The notes: generated from the sequence alone by a model not told the origin. A stretch of DNA of 64,000 bases from Actinomycetota bacterium (GCA_030019255.1 JASEFK010000005.1:140330-204329), one strand, 5' to 3'; counted from the first letter of the stretch, positions 35,962 to 45,961 are shown. Program-made: numbers and translations.

Positions 35962-36811
35962 AGGGACGGGCCCCGAAGACGCGGTGCAGGATACCCTTCC
36001 GCCACAGGAAGCGGAAAAGGGCGTGGTAGAGCTGGGGGGAAATCCTTTTCAGCACGTACTGGGGGCCGGAATGGGACCAGGGGACGAGCATGATGCCGAT
36101 GTCCTTCTCCAGGGCCTTGAGCCCGGCCGCGGCCACCACGGAGGGATCCACGCCCCGGGTAGCGTAGAACTTCTCGATCTCCGGCTTGGAGCTCCTCCCC
36201 TGGGAGTTGTAGAGGTATATCCTCCCGTTGCGGATGATGTTGGTGTTGATGAAGCCGGGGCAGAGGAGGCTAACCTTGATGCCGTGCTCGTAGAGCTCCA
36301 TGCGCAGGGTCTCCCCCAGGCCCACCACCCCGTACTTGCTGGTCTGGTAGGCGGCCATGCCCGGGATGGAGACCAGGCCGGCGTCGCTGGCGGTGATGAG
36401 TATGGAGCCGCTCCGGCGCTCGATCATGTGGGGAACGAAGGCGTGCAGGGTATAGATGCACCCCCACAGGTTGATGCCCAGCACCCATTCCCAGTCCTCG
36501 AGGGAAGTCTCCACGAAGCGTCCTCCCAGGCCCACGCCGGCGTTGCTGCACAGGATGTCCACGTGGCCCCACTCGGAGAGAAAATGGTTGGCAAACTTTT
36601 CCACCTCCTCCCAGCGGGAGTGGTCCACGCGGTAGCCGCGGGCCTGGACACCCTTGGCCTTGAGCTCCTCCACCACCTGCCCGATGCGCTCGGGCACGAT
36701 GTCGGTTATGGTAACCCGGCATCCCGCGTCGGCCAGGGCATGGGCCAGCGCCCTCCCGATTCCCGAGCCCCCTCCCGTGACTATGGCGGTCTTTCCCTCG
36801 AAGAATCCCAT
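35960..36811 (-). CDS. short-chain dehydrogenase/reductase
   Basis: A 283-residue classical SDR. It has the cofactor motif TGGGSGIG (residues 12-19), NAG, and the catalytic Ser142, Tyr155 and Lys159 (YQTSK). It has an acidic residue after the second strand (TDIVPER), favouring NAD(H). The C-terminal 50 residues are more hydrophobic and basic than in minimal SDRs. AGGAGG six bases before ATG 36811 fixes the start; a longer open frame upstream is not supported. The substrate is unknown. The alcohol dehydrogenase gene upstream on the same strand is 274 bases away, so an operon is possible but not evident. Confidence 0.88.
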   Translation of the reverse strand: MGFFEGKTAIVTGGGSGIGRALAHALADAGCRVTITDIVPERIGQVVEELKAKGVQARGYRVDHSRWEEVEKFANHFLSEWGHVDILCSNAGVGLGGRFVETSLEDWEWVLGINLWGCIYTLHAFVPHMIERRSGSILITASDAGLVSIPGMAAYQTSKYGVVGLGETLRMELYEHGIKVSLLCPGFINTNIIRNGRIYLYNSQGRSSKPEIEKFYATRGVDPSVVAAAGLKALEKDIGIMLVPWSHSGPQYVLKRISPQLYHALFRFLWRKGILHRVFGARP

Positions 36812-37085
36812 CTCCAACCTCCTGTAGCGCTTAAGGCCGACCATTTCACCGGCTTTCCTTCACCAGACTCCAGCCGGACGTTCCCCTTGTCCGTACCGCA
36901 ACGTGCAGGGCCGGTGCCTAACCGGCTTCCTCACCTTCTCGCGAGGCGACCTTTCGCTTCACCGCCCTTATTTTACCTTCATGCCCTTCTCCGCCCCATG
37001 CTTCTGCCCCCGCGCCGGGGCTTGGTTGACTTTTCGCGCCGTACCGTGAACCTTCCTGCCTTCCCGGGCCCTGACGCCACGGACT

Positions 37086-38294
37086 TTACAACCTGGCGGC
37101 CAGGACGGCAAACCTCTCCTCCGCTTCCAGCCTGACGGGATTGTCCTTGAGGGAGGCCTCCCCGGCCAGCTCCCGCAGGTCCTCCTCCCCCAGGCCGAAA
37201 GTTCCCAGCCGGGGCAGGCGCATCTCCTCCGTCCATTCCTCGAGTGTCTCCAGGAGGAGACGGCATCCTTCACCCGTATCCTTGGCTCGCTTTCCCGTGA
37301 GCACCCTTCCCGCTTTAGCGTACTTTTCGAGGAAAACCGTTCCCCCGCCGGGATCCCTGGAAAGAGCCTCCAGGTTGGCCCGGGTGACCGCAGCGAGGAG
37401 GGTGCCGCAGATGACGCCGTGGGGGATGGGAAACCTCCCCCCGATGGCGGAAGCGAAGCCGTGTACCAGGCCCACACCGGAGGAGGAGATGGTCATCCCC
37501 GAGACCAGCGCGGCGTAGGACATGTCCGTGCGCGCCTCGAGGTTGGAGCCGTCGTGGTAAGCGGCGAGGAGGCCCTCCCTTACCTTTTCCATGCCGCTGA
37601 GGGCCAGGGCGTCGGTCAGGGGCCCGGAACGGGGGGAGAGGTAGGACTCCAGGAGCTGGGTGAGGGCGTCCATGCCGCAGGCGGCGGTGATCTCTGGGGG
37701 GCAGGTCAGGGTGAGCTCGGGATCCACGACTGCCAGGTCGGGAAAGAAAAAGGGATGGCGGAGGGACCTCTTGAAACCCTCCTTACCCACTCGGCTGATA
37801 ACCGCGTTGTTGGTGGCCTCGCTTCCCGTGCCCGCTGTGGTGGGCACGGCTATGAAGGGCAACCGGATCCCGGGATGCGGTTCCTTTCCCACTCCCTCCA
37901 GGTAGTCCTCCACGGGGGCGCCGAGAGGGAGCATGGCCGCCACCGCCTTTCCGGCGTCCAGAACGCTCCCTCCCCCCACGGCAATCACCAGGTCAATGCC
38001 CAACCCGCGGTGGGAGAGGACCGCCCCGTCCACCAGCTCCGGGGAGGGCTCGCCCCCAACCTCCAGGCGGTGCATCTCGAGGGACCTTCCCCGGAGTTCC
38101 CGGCTCAGCGCCTCCAGGCGGCCGGAACGGAGCAAGGAGGATTTTCCGGTGACCAGGAGTGCGCGCCGGCCCAGGGAGGCCGCCTCCTCTCCCAGCCGAC
38201 TGAAGGCGCCAGGTCCGAATATGATACGGGGCGACCTGCCGAATTCCCACCCAGTTATCAATCCCGCCACCTCCGACGAAGTCCTTTTTGGCAC
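37086..38294 (-). CDS. iron-containing (group III) alcohol dehydrogenase
   Basis: A 402-residue NAD(P)-linked alcohol dehydrogenase-fold enzyme with the nucleotide motif VGGGSVLDAGK and PTTAGTGSE. Expected metal ligands are D209, H278 and H292 (PHG). The fourth position, a His in FucO-type enzymes, is Gln213 here (MDALTQLLESY), a variant I recall from some family members; metal preference is therefore open. It would interconvert an aldehyde or ketone and an alcohol. The start is GTG with GAGG five bases upstream. It is divergent from the chagasin-like lipoprotein gene. Confidence 0.88.
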   Translation of the reverse strand: MPKRTSSEVAGLITGWEFGRSPRIIFGPGAFSRLGEEAASLGRRALLVTGKSSLLRSGRLEALSRELRGRSLEMHRLEVGGEPSPELVDGAVLSHRGLGIDLVIAVGGGSVLDAGKAVAAMLPLGAPVEDYLEGVGKEPHPGIRLPFIAVPTTAGTGSEATNNAVISRVGKEGFKRSLRHPFFFPDLAVVDPELTLTCPPEITAACGMDALTQLLESYLSPRSGPLTDALALSGMEKVREGLLAAYHDGSNLEARTDMSYAALVSGMTISSSGVGLVHGFASAIGGRFPIPHGVICGTLLAAVTRANLEALSRDPGGGTVFLEKYAKAGRVLTGKRAKDTGEGCRLLLETLEEWTEEMRLPRLGTFGLGEEDLRELAGEASLKDNPVRLEAEERFAVLAARL

Positions 38295-38499
38295 CCTTGC
38301 CTCGTCGCGTAAGCGTATCTATTGCGCGCCAGTATCATGGCGGCATGAGTATTATCTCCCTTCGCCTCCTTAGATTCTAATATGCTTCGAGACGGATTAC
38401 CCCGCATGAGCGGGGGCGACTCTCCATCCCTCGCCCGGGAGATATATGTTTTCGAATCGGTCTTCACCCTCCCGCCGTGACCGCATGGGCGGGGCATTA

Positions 38500-38508
38500 T
38501 GCTATAAT
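38500..38508 (+). promoter_or_regulatory. extended -10 element for the chagasin-like lipoprotein gene
   Basis: TGC followed by TATAAT, giving a leader of about 58 bases. Nearby, CCCCGC and GCGGGG (38400-38405, 38410-38415) form a short hairpin of unknown role in the divergent region. Confidence 0.5.
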
Positions 38509-38572
38509 CCCTTCGGAATTCTGAAGGTCGATTATGGCTTCCCGCAGCCGTGAGGGAAGGAGGAACCAGAAG

Positions 38573-39574
38573 ATGAGGCCCAAGGTCGCAGCAGCGCTCT
38601 CAGCCATAACCCTTGCCGCCGTGCTTGTCCTCTCCACGGCGGGATGTTCGGTGGGCGCCAAGACGGTGGAATACCGGGATCCTTCCGTGCCCATCGTGGT
38701 GGAGAAAGGGGAGGAGTTCACCATCGTGCTGGAGTCCAATCCCTCCACCGGTTACGGCTGGAGACTGGGAAGGGAACTGGACGCGAAGATCGTGACCCTG
38801 GAAAAGGTGGAATTCAAGGAGCAGGAGACGGAGCGGCTTGGACAGCCCGGGGAGGAGAAGTGGACCTTTAAGGCCGCCGGACTTGGCCGCACGGAGATCG
38901 TGTTGACCTACGCGCGGCCCTGGGGGGCACCCCCTAAAGTTGAGACCTTGGAGAAAGAGGCTTCCAAGGGGTCTCCGGGCGCCGAGGAGGAAGGTGCGAA
39001 GGAATCGGTGGAAGGCGAAGAAGCCACCGCCCCGGAGTCGAGCGCCCATCCCGGGGAGGAGGAAGAAGTCGAAACGCAGGGCGAAACGGGGGAGGCCACG
39101 GCGCACCAGGAGTTGAGCCTTTCCACGTCCGAGGAGGCGGAAGAGAAGGCTGGTGAGCTCGAGGAGGAGAAGCTGGTCTTCTCGGTCTGGGTTAAGGAGA
39201 AGGGCGCCGGTGACAAGGAACCCAAGAAGTACAAGGAGCCGGCGGAGACCGTGGAGGTCAAGGAGGGCTACCGATTCTCCATCGTCCTGGAATCCGATCC
39301 CACCGCCGGCATGCACTGGGAGCTGGCGGAGCCCCTGGACGAGGAGCTGCTGGCCCTGGTGAGCACCACCTTCGAGGCCAAGGGCGGTGGAGAAAGCGCT
39401 GAGGGTGGGGAGAAAGTCGGCGCTCCAGGTGAGGAGACCTGGACCTTCGAGGCCCTCCGGCCCGGGGAAACGGAGATAGCCTTCGTCTTCCGGGAAGGGG
39501 AGAAGTCCGGAAAATCCATGGTCTTCAAGGTGGAGATAAAGGAGGCCGGGAGTGAGGAATCGTCCGCCCACTGA
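38573..39574 (+). CDS. lipoprotein with two chagasin-like (inhibitor I42) domains
   Basis: A 333-residue surface lipoprotein: signal sequence with lipobox STAGC (Cys about residue 25), a first chagasin-type domain (about 30-130) with the diagnostic NPSTGYGW loop and the GEEKWTFKA and YARPWG elements, an acidic Glu/Ser/Ala linker of some 80 residues, and a second divergent domain (about 225-325) in which the first loop is DPTAGMHW and GEETWTFEA is retained. Chagasins are inhibitors of papain-family cysteine peptidases. ATG 38573 follows AAGGAGG by nine bases; an earlier in-frame ATG is unlikely. A strong terminator ends the unit. Confidence 0.82.
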   Translation: MRPKVAAALSAITLAAVLVLSTAGCSVGAKTVEYRDPSVPIVVEKGEEFTIVLESNPSTGYGWRLGRELDAKIVTLEKVEFKEQETERLGQPGEEKWTFKAAGLGRTEIVLTYARPWGAPPKVETLEKEASKGSPGAEEEGAKESVEGEEATAPESSAHPGEEEEVETQGETGEATAHQELSLSTSEEAEEKAGELEEEKLVFSVWVKEKGAGDKEPKKYKEPAETVEVKEGYRFSIVLESDPTAGMHWELAEPLDEELLALVSTTFEAKGGGESAEGGEKVGAPGEETWTFEALRPGETEIAFVFREGEKSGKSMVFKVEIKEAGSEESSAH

Positions 39575-39610
39575 ACTTCTCCGGTCCTCCGGAACGGTAA
39601 AAGTTGACAG

Positions 39611-39640
39611 AAGGCCCGCGCGTAGCGGGCCTTTTATTAT
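39611..39640 (+). terminator. strong intrinsic terminator
   Basis: AAGGCCCGC and GCGGGCCTT pair around GCGTA and run into TTTTATTATTG, separating the lipoprotein from the nucleotidase gene. Confidence 0.9.
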
Positions 39641-39846
39641 TGTTGAATATCATGGGCGAGGGTCAATCTCTTGGAGGGATGGATAGCATTTCCTGAGGCC
39701 GATGCGTTTAAAGGCGTCCCGGAGGTGGAATAAGATTGATGTGGATTTCTTCGGGATTCCGAACGTCGATGCCTGGAAACACCATACCAGCCGGTATATA
39801 TGGATATAGTCCGGTCTAGGCTTCGCGCGCGGGGGAGGTGAGGTTC

Positions 39847-42800
39847 TTGTCCGAAAGGCTTACCAGAAGACTCTTGGCGGTGACCGCCTGCCTGTTCCTG
39901 GCAATGAGCATGGTGGTGTTGCTGGAACCGGGTGAGAGGTCGCGGGCGGCGAACGGTGTATCTCTGACCTTCACCATCCTGCATACCAACGATGAGCATT
40001 CCGAGCTCATTCCCTATGGTCCGGCGATCGACTACCCGACTCATCCCACCACCGGCGGTTTCGACCGCGTGGCCCACGAGATAGCCCGCATCAAGGGGGA
40101 GAAGGCCGCCGCGGGGGAGCCGGTACTCACCCTGAGCGCGGGCGACTTCTCGCAGGGGACCCTTTTCGCCTGGCTGGAGACGACGGCCGCGGCGGAGCTC
40201 TCCCTCATGCAGATGGTAGGCTACGACGCCGTGGCCCTGGGCAACCACGAGATGGAACTGGGACCGGCTTACCGGGCGGCGGCCCTCAACGCGGCCAAGG
40301 CCAACGGCGTCACCCTTCCCATCCTGTGTGCCAACATCGATTTCGATGAGACAGATCCGGACGATGACGCCCTGGAGGCCCTCTTCTCCGAGACGGACAA
40401 GCAGGGCACCGAGCTGGCCATCCAGCGCTATACCGTAAAAACGCTTCCCAATGGGTTGAAGGTGGGAATCTTCGGCCTCCTGGGGGTGGAGGCAGAGGCG
40501 GTGGCCCCGGCCGCCGCGCCGGTGAAGTTCGGCAACGTGGCGGGAAATCCGGAGGACCCGGTGAGCTTCATCAACCGCGTGCTGGTGGCCCAGGAGATGG
40601 TGAACACCCTACGCGCCCAGGGCTGCCAGGTGGTCATCGCCTTGTCCCATTCCGGAACCCGCGAGGAGACCGAGCTCCCCAAGTGGGTAACCGGCATCGA
40701 CGTCATCGTGGGCGGCCACAGCCACGACCTCAACTACCCGCCCATCACCGTGGGCAACACCATCATCGTTCAAGCGGGGTCTTACACCTCCCACCTGGGG
40801 GTGCTGGAGCTGGAGTATGACGGGAGTAAGGTCTCGGTACGCTCCGCACAGGCTATCGAGATGAACGACGACGTGCCCGTCCACCCCGAGGTGGAGGCGG
40901 CCATTAGCGCCTACAAGGCGGGCCTCAACAGCGCCTTGGGCTTCGACATAATGGCTCCCTACGCGGAGACGGACCGTGACGGCGACGGTGGATTCTACGT
41001 AAACGACGGTCCTCCCTTCGTGGAGACCAACCTGGGAGACCTGATCACCGATTCCTACCTCCGCACGGCCGCCGCATTGAACCCCGCGGAGCCCCCGGTC
41101 ATGGCCTTCGAGGCCAATGGAGTCATCCGGGCCAACATCCCGCCGGGAGGGGAGGGGCGCTTTTCCTTCTACGACCTCTACCGTACCCTGCCCCTGGGGG
41201 GTTCCCCCTACGATCTCACCAAGATGGGCTATCCCCTGGTCAGCTTCTACCTCTACGGCCAGGAGATATGGGGCATCCTCAACTCCACCCTGGACATGGG
41301 GGACAACCAGTTCTTCGTCCAGCTCTCCGGGGGGAGCTACAAGTATAGGCCCGCGGGCCTGGCATTCGACCCGGCGGACCCCGCCAGCGGGAAGGTGGAC
41401 TACCTCCTCGTGGACGGGAATCCTCTCGACCCGGCCGGGCTGTACAAGGTGGCCACCAACTTCTACACCGCCTCCTTCCTGGGCCTTTTCGGGATCAAGC
41501 CCCGCAACAGCTCTGGAGACCCGGTGGATATCGCCGAAACCCGGGTGGATAAGGACCCCGGCACCCCCGGCATCCAGGAGGTAAAGTGCTGGGAGGCCCT
41601 GGCGGGATACGTGGGGGGCATGCCTGACCTGGACGGCGACGGCCTGAGGAACGTGAGTCTCGATTACCGTTACCGGCAGGCGAGGATCACCACGCCCGAC
41701 TGGTACCTGGCCGAAGGAGCCACCGCCGGAGGCATGGAGACCTACGTCCTGGTCCAGAACCCCGGCGACGAGGACGTGCACGTGCGCATCAGGTTCCAGA
41801 CCGACTCGGGCGAGGTGGCCCCCTCCGACCTGCAGGACGTGGTCATTCCCGCGAAGTCCCGGCGCACCTTCCCGGTGAACATGTGGGTGAACGAATACGA
41901 CGTATCCACGGTGGTGGAGCCCGTATCCCCGCGGGGCGCGGAGGTGGTCTGCGAGCGGGCCATGTACGGCGACGGCTGGAGCTGGGCCCACGACTCCATC
42001 GGGGTCACCGGCCCCTTCGAGCCGGCCCCGGAGTGGTACTTCGCCGAGGGTTCCACCGGTGGGGATATGGAGACCTGGCTCCTGGTGCAGAACCCTTACG
42101 GCTCCACCATCCATGTGAACATCACTTTCCAGACCGGATCGGGGGAGGTGGCGCCGGATGACCTAAAGAAAGTTCCCATCCCCGCCCGATCCCGGCGCAC
42201 CTTCTTCGTAAACAGCTGGGTGGACGACTACAACGTGTCCATAAGGGTGGAGGCCCTGGAAGGAAGCGTCATCTGCGAGCGGGCTATGTACGGGGGCGGA
42301 AGGAGCTGGGCCACGGAGTCCAAGGGCACCAGCGTCCTCTCCGACGACTGGTACCTGGCCGAGGGTTGTACCGCCGGGGGGATGGAGACCTACATCCTGG
42401 TCCAGAACCCTGGCGACGCCCCGGTCCACGTGAACATCGCCTTCCAGACCAGCGGGGGCGAAGTGGCTCCCCCCGAGCTGCAGGGCGTGGAGATACCGGC
42501 GCGCACCCGGCGCACCTTCCTCGCCAACCGCTACGTAGAAAGCTACGACGTCTCCACCCTGGTGCATTGTCTCGACGGTGGAGTGGTGGCGGAACGGGCC
42601 ATGTACGGAAACGGGTGGCGGTGGGGTCACGCTTCCATTGGGACGGCTGGACTCTCCAACGACTGGTACCTGGCCGAGGGTTCCACCGCCAGGGGCATGG
42701 AGACCTACATCCTGGTCCAGAACCCCGGCGACGCCCCGGTCCACGTGAACATCGCCTTCCAGACCAGCGGGGGCGAAGTGGCTCCCCCCGAGCTGCAGGG

Positions 42801-42981
42801 CGTGGAGATACCGGCGCGCACCCGGCGCACCTTCCCGGCGAACATGTGGGTCAACAGTTACGACGTTTCCACCCGGGTTCAGTGCCCAGACGGGGCGGTG
42901 GTGGTGGAGCGCTCCATGTACGGCGGCGGCTGGGAATGGGGGCACTGCTCCCTAGGCCATTACACCAGCAGCACCCTTTGA
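39847..42981 (+). CDS. secreted 5'-nucleotidase/metallophosphatase with four C-terminal repeats
   Basis: A 1044-residue exported protein. After a signal peptide (RRLLAVTACLFLAMSMVV) comes a metallophosphoesterase domain (HTNDEHSELIPYG; GNHEMELG; GGHSHDLN) and a 5'-nucleotidase C-terminal domain (ETNLGDLITDSYLR; FEANGVIRANIPPG) that would hydrolyse nucleotides or related phosphate esters outside the cell. From residue 618 on there are four repeats of 105-111 residues beginning WYLAEG/WYFAEG at 618, 729, 834 and 939, each with ETY/ETW, LVQNP and PA(K/R)(S/T)RRTF. No anchor follows. TTG 39847 is eight bases after GGAGG; GTG 39838 overlaps that site. Confidence 0.88.
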   Translation: MSERLTRRLLAVTACLFLAMSMVVLLEPGERSRAANGVSLTFTILHTNDEHSELIPYGPAIDYPTHPTTGGFDRVAHEIARIKGEKAAAGEPVLTLSAGDFSQGTLFAWLETTAAAELSLMQMVGYDAVALGNHEMELGPAYRAAALNAAKANGVTLPILCANIDFDETDPDDDALEALFSETDKQGTELAIQRYTVKTLPNGLKVGIFGLLGVEAEAVAPAAAPVKFGNVAGNPEDPVSFINRVLVAQEMVNTLRAQGCQVVIALSHSGTREETELPKWVTGIDVIVGGHSHDLNYPPITVGNTIIVQAGSYTSHLGVLELEYDGSKVSVRSAQAIEMNDDVPVHPEVEAAISAYKAGLNSALGFDIMAPYAETDRDGDGGFYVNDGPPFVETNLGDLITDSYLRTAAALNPAEPPVMAFEANGVIRANIPPGGEGRFSFYDLYRTLPLGGSPYDLTKMGYPLVSFYLYGQEIWGILNSTLDMGDNQFFVQLSGGSYKYRPAGLAFDPADPASGKVDYLLVDGNPLDPAGLYKVATNFYTASFLGLFGIKPRNSSGDPVDIAETRVDKDPGTPGIQEVKCWEALAGYVGGMPDLDGDGLRNVSLDYRYRQARITTPDWYLAEGATAGGMETYVLVQNPGDEDVHVRIRFQTDSGEVAPSDLQDVVIPAKSRRTFPVNMWVNEYDVSTVVEPVSPRGAEVVCERAMYGDGWSWAHDSIGVTGPFEPAPEWYFAEGSTGGDMETWLLVQNPYGSTIHVNITFQTGSGEVAPDDLKKVPIPARSRRTFFVNSWVDDYNVSIRVEALEGSVICERAMYGGGRSWATESKGTSVLSDDWYLAEGCTAGGMETYILVQNPGDAPVHVNIAFQTSGGEVAPPELQGVEIPARTRRTFLANRYVESYDVSTLVHCLDGGVVAERAMYGNGWRWGHASIGTAGLSNDWYLAEGSTARGMETYILVQNPGDAPVHVNIAFQTSGGEVAPPELQGVEIPARTRRTFPANMWVNSYDVSTRVQCPDGAVVVERSMYGGGWEWGHCSLGHYTSSTL

Positions 42982-43214
42982 TGCGGAAAGCATCGGCCAT
43001 ATAGAACGAATCGAGGGGCGGGCGGATTCCCGGAAGCGCCGGCGGGCGAAAGGGAAGGAAGCCCACCCCTTCACCTTCCCGTGGATACACGTCTTTTACG
43101 GGGAAGGTCGCTCGGAATTAGTGTTCCTGCTGGAGAGTTGGGGCCAGGTACGACAGGGCCTGGCGGAGGGTAATACCGTGGAACGCTCACGGTCTCACCG
43201 GGCCCGGAAAAGGG

Positions 43215-43241
43215 AAAGGGCGCCCGCGGGGGGCGCCCTTT
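43215..43241 (-). terminator. bidirectional terminator between convergent genes
   Basis: AAAGGGCGCCC and GGGCGCCCTTT pair over 11 bases around GCGGG. On the minus strand the stem is followed by TTTCCCTTTTCC, so it mainly serves the repeat-protein operon. Confidence 0.8.
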
Positions 43242-43258
43242 GCGGTCAGCGTTTTCGC

Positions 43259-45949
43259 CTAGGCGGCGGTGCGGCGGGAGAGCATGATCCCGCCGCCCAC
43301 CAGCAGGAGGGCGAAGATTATGGAAAGAACTATGGCCGTCACCCAGCTGGCCTTGGAGCCCGCCTTGTAGTTGTAGGTGGGCTTGGTCTGGTAGATGAAG
43401 CGCACCTGGTTGGTGGCGTCCTCGGCCCTTCCCAGCAGGTGGTCGAACTCCGCGCCCCGCTTGGCGATGGCCTCCAGCTCCGCCTCCGTGGTGTTGAGCA
43501 TGACCAGGTTCTTGTACAGGCCGTCCACCATCTGCTGGGTGCCGCTCCCCACCTGGGTGAGTCCCTCCTTGAGGGCGTTGGTGCCGTAGAGGAGGGTGTC
43601 CGGGGCGTCGGAGCTCCCGATGCCCACGATGGCGTCGGCCAGCCCCGCCGAGAGGAGCTGCAGGCCCTCCAAGAGTCCCGGGTTGTTGGGGTCACCGGTG
43701 GACATACCGGCCTTCAGTTGTTGCAGGCCCATCTGCATGGCGGCCATGGCGTAGAGCAGGGTGTCGTCCACGGCGGCGTCCCCGATGCCCGCCTTCATCT
43801 GGTTGAGGCCGTCCTCCACCGCCTTCACCGCGTAGAGCAGGGTATCCGTGGTGGTGGCGCTGCCGATCCCCTGCAGGATCTGCATCAGGCCGCCCTGCAC
43901 GGCCACCGCGGCGTAGAGGAGGGTATCAGTGGTGGTCGTGGTCCCGATCCCGGCCAGGATCCCCTCCAACCCCGCCTGCATGGCGGCCATGGCGTAGAGC
44001 AGGGTGTCCGGTGTGGTGTCGCTGCCGATGCCCGCCTGGACCTGCTGCAGCCCCTGCTTGATGCCCGGGTTGAGGGGATCCGCGTTGTCCAGCCCCAGCA
44101 TTATCTGCTGGATGCCCGGGATGAGCTGGGTGTCCATCATGGTCTTGGAGTACTGCAGGGCGGCGATGACCCCGTCGGGATATGGGTCCGCCAGGCCTTT
44201 GTAGATGGCCTGCAGCCCGGTGGCTATATCATTAAGGCCGGAAGCGTAGCCGTTCATCATGGCCTGTTGTGTTAACCAGATGTTCGGATCGACACCGTCG
44301 GTTATGGGCTTGGCGACATTGAGGGTGTAGTCGTAAAGGGTGGTTAGCCCTCCCCCGGGGCTGAGGGCGTCCCGAACCCCCTGCACTCCTGGAATCAGTT
44401 GATCGTTCAGGTTGGTGGCCATGGTGTTCAGTCCCTCGATGATGGTCCCGGATTGACCCACCCCGCCCAGGCCGGCGCTCATGAGCTGCACCCCGACGAG
44501 GACCTGATTGAGGCCGTCGAGAAGGGTATTGGGGATGCCCACGTCCCCGATGCCCGCCAGCATGTCCAGGACCCCGCCCAGGATGCCGTTCAACCCCGCC
44601 TCCACCTGGATTGCCGCGTAAAGCAGGGTGTCCGGGGTGGTCGCGGAGCCGATGCCCGCCTTGATCTGCTCCAGCCCGGCCTGCATCTCGGCCATGGCGT
44701 AGCGCAGGGTATCTGGGACGGTGGGGTCACCGATTCCCGCGGCCATGTCGCTCAACCCCGCGTTCATTTGGGCCATGGCGTAAAGCAGGGTGTCGGCCAC
44801 GTCGGGCGCGCCGATGCCCTGGGCCATCTGCTGCAGCCCCGCGGTCACCTGGGCGTCGGCGTAGAGCAGGGTATCGGGAGTGGTCTTGGAGCCGATGCCC
44901 GCCGCCGCCTCCTTCACCCCGGGTATCATCTGGGTATCGATGTTGGCCTTGGCGTAGGGCAGTCCCTCCTGGGCGTCGACCATCTTCTTCAGTCCCTCGT
45001 CGATGGCCGTGATACCGAAGAGCAGGGTGTCCTCCTTGGTCGGGTCCCCGACGCCCTCGTTGACCTGCTTGACCCCCTCGTAGAGCTGCTCCAGGCCGGC
45101 CTTGAAGAGGGCCGTGGGGTCCGCCTGGTTGGTCTCCGGGAAGACGAAGGCCACCGCCAGGGTGAGGGGCGGCATCTGGAAGTTCTTCACGTCGGCCTTG
45201 ACCCAGATAGTATGGCTCTCCTCCGTGGCTGGCGGGAAGAGGGGGATGCTCCACCCCACGTTGTAGAAATCGGGCATGGGCACCACCAGTCCCGTGGGAT
45301 CGGCCTCCAGGTTGTAGAAGATGCGGTTGTCGAAGTACCAGTCGTAGGGCTGGATGACCAGGGGGAGGTAGGTCTCCACCTCGGTCTCCTTGAGCTCCCC
45401 GGTATCCGGGTCCTTGTACTCCACGCGGGTTCTCTCCTTGCTGGTATTCTTGAAGGTAACCTCCATCTCGAAGCGCCCGCTCTTACCGGTTATCTCGTCC
45501 AGGTTGGTCACCGGCACCCCGTCGAACCGGTACTTGAAGCGCACCTCCAGGGGGATGCGGGCCCTGGCCTCCTCGACCATGGCCTCGGAGAACTTGGTGG
45601 CGGCGATGTAACTGGCGTTGTCCTCGGACTTCAGGCCCTCCCAGACCAGGTAGTCGCCCTCCACCTTGGGCTTGGTGAATCCCTTCACCCCCTGCCAACC
45701 GGTGTCCTCGTCGAAGGCCTTCTTCTCCCGCACGTCGAAGGTGCCGTCACCGTTCAAGGACAGGATCTTGAAGACCTGTACCTCCTCGATCTCCCCGGAC
45801 CAGTCCAGGGTACAGAAAACGAATTCCGAGTCCACCACGTCCTTTTTCTCCGTGGTCTCGGTGGTGGCCCCGGCGGGTATGGCCGTGGTCAGGGCGACCA
45901 CCATGCCCAGTGAAAGCAGGAGCACCAGGATTTTCTTCACACGCCTCAT
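43259..45949 (-). CDS. large repeat-rich single-pass surface protein
   Basis: An 896-residue protein with a signal peptide (residues 1-28), a non-repetitive domain of about 260 residues rich in beta strands, then some 560 residues of helical repeats with about 11 copies of a DTLLYA-type motif, commonly spaced 30-32 residues (AGIG..TTPDTLLYAM..MQAGL). A Tyr/Lys segment and one membrane helix (WVTAIVLSIIFALLLVGGGI) end in a short RRTAA tail. It should be a cell-surface fibre anchored by its C-terminus. Repeats of this style resemble the helical stalk of YhgE/Pip-type proteins, but the multi-span part of those is missing. It lies 12 bases behind a membrane-protein gene. Confidence 0.7.
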   Translation of the reverse strand: MRRVKKILVLLLSLGMVVALTTAIPAGATTETTEKKDVVDSEFVFCTLDWSGEIEEVQVFKILSLNGDGTFDVREKKAFDEDTGWQGVKGFTKPKVEGDYLVWEGLKSEDNASYIAATKFSEAMVEEARARIPLEVRFKYRFDGVPVTNLDEITGKSGRFEMEVTFKNTSKERTRVEYKDPDTGELKETEVETYLPLVIQPYDWYFDNRIFYNLEADPTGLVVPMPDFYNVGWSIPLFPPATEESHTIWVKADVKNFQMPPLTLAVAFVFPETNQADPTALFKAGLEQLYEGVKQVNEGVGDPTKEDTLLFGITAIDEGLKKMVDAQEGLPYAKANIDTQMIPGVKEAAAGIGSKTTPDTLLYADAQVTAGLQQMAQGIGAPDVADTLLYAMAQMNAGLSDMAAGIGDPTVPDTLRYAMAEMQAGLEQIKAGIGSATTPDTLLYAAIQVEAGLNGILGGVLDMLAGIGDVGIPNTLLDGLNQVLVGVQLMSAGLGGVGQSGTIIEGLNTMATNLNDQLIPGVQGVRDALSPGGGLTTLYDYTLNVAKPITDGVDPNIWLTQQAMMNGYASGLNDIATGLQAIYKGLADPYPDGVIAALQYSKTMMDTQLIPGIQQIMLGLDNADPLNPGIKQGLQQVQAGIGSDTTPDTLLYAMAAMQAGLEGILAGIGTTTTTDTLLYAAVAVQGGLMQILQGIGSATTTDTLLYAVKAVEDGLNQMKAGIGDAAVDDTLLYAMAAMQMGLQQLKAGMSTGDPNNPGLLEGLQLLSAGLADAIVGIGSSDAPDTLLYGTNALKEGLTQVGSGTQQMVDGLYKNLVMLNTTEAELEAIAKRGAEFDHLLGRAEDATNQVRFIYQTKPTYNYKAGSKASWVTAIVLSIIFALLLVGGGIMLSRRTAA

Positions 45950-45961
45950 TCCCGCTACCTC

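Noticed and set aside
43121-45913. Long plus-strand open frames (384 and 504 codons) opposite the repeat-rich surface protein
   Set aside because: Their periodic His/Gly/Val composition is the shadow of the repeats; there are no ribosome sites or domains.
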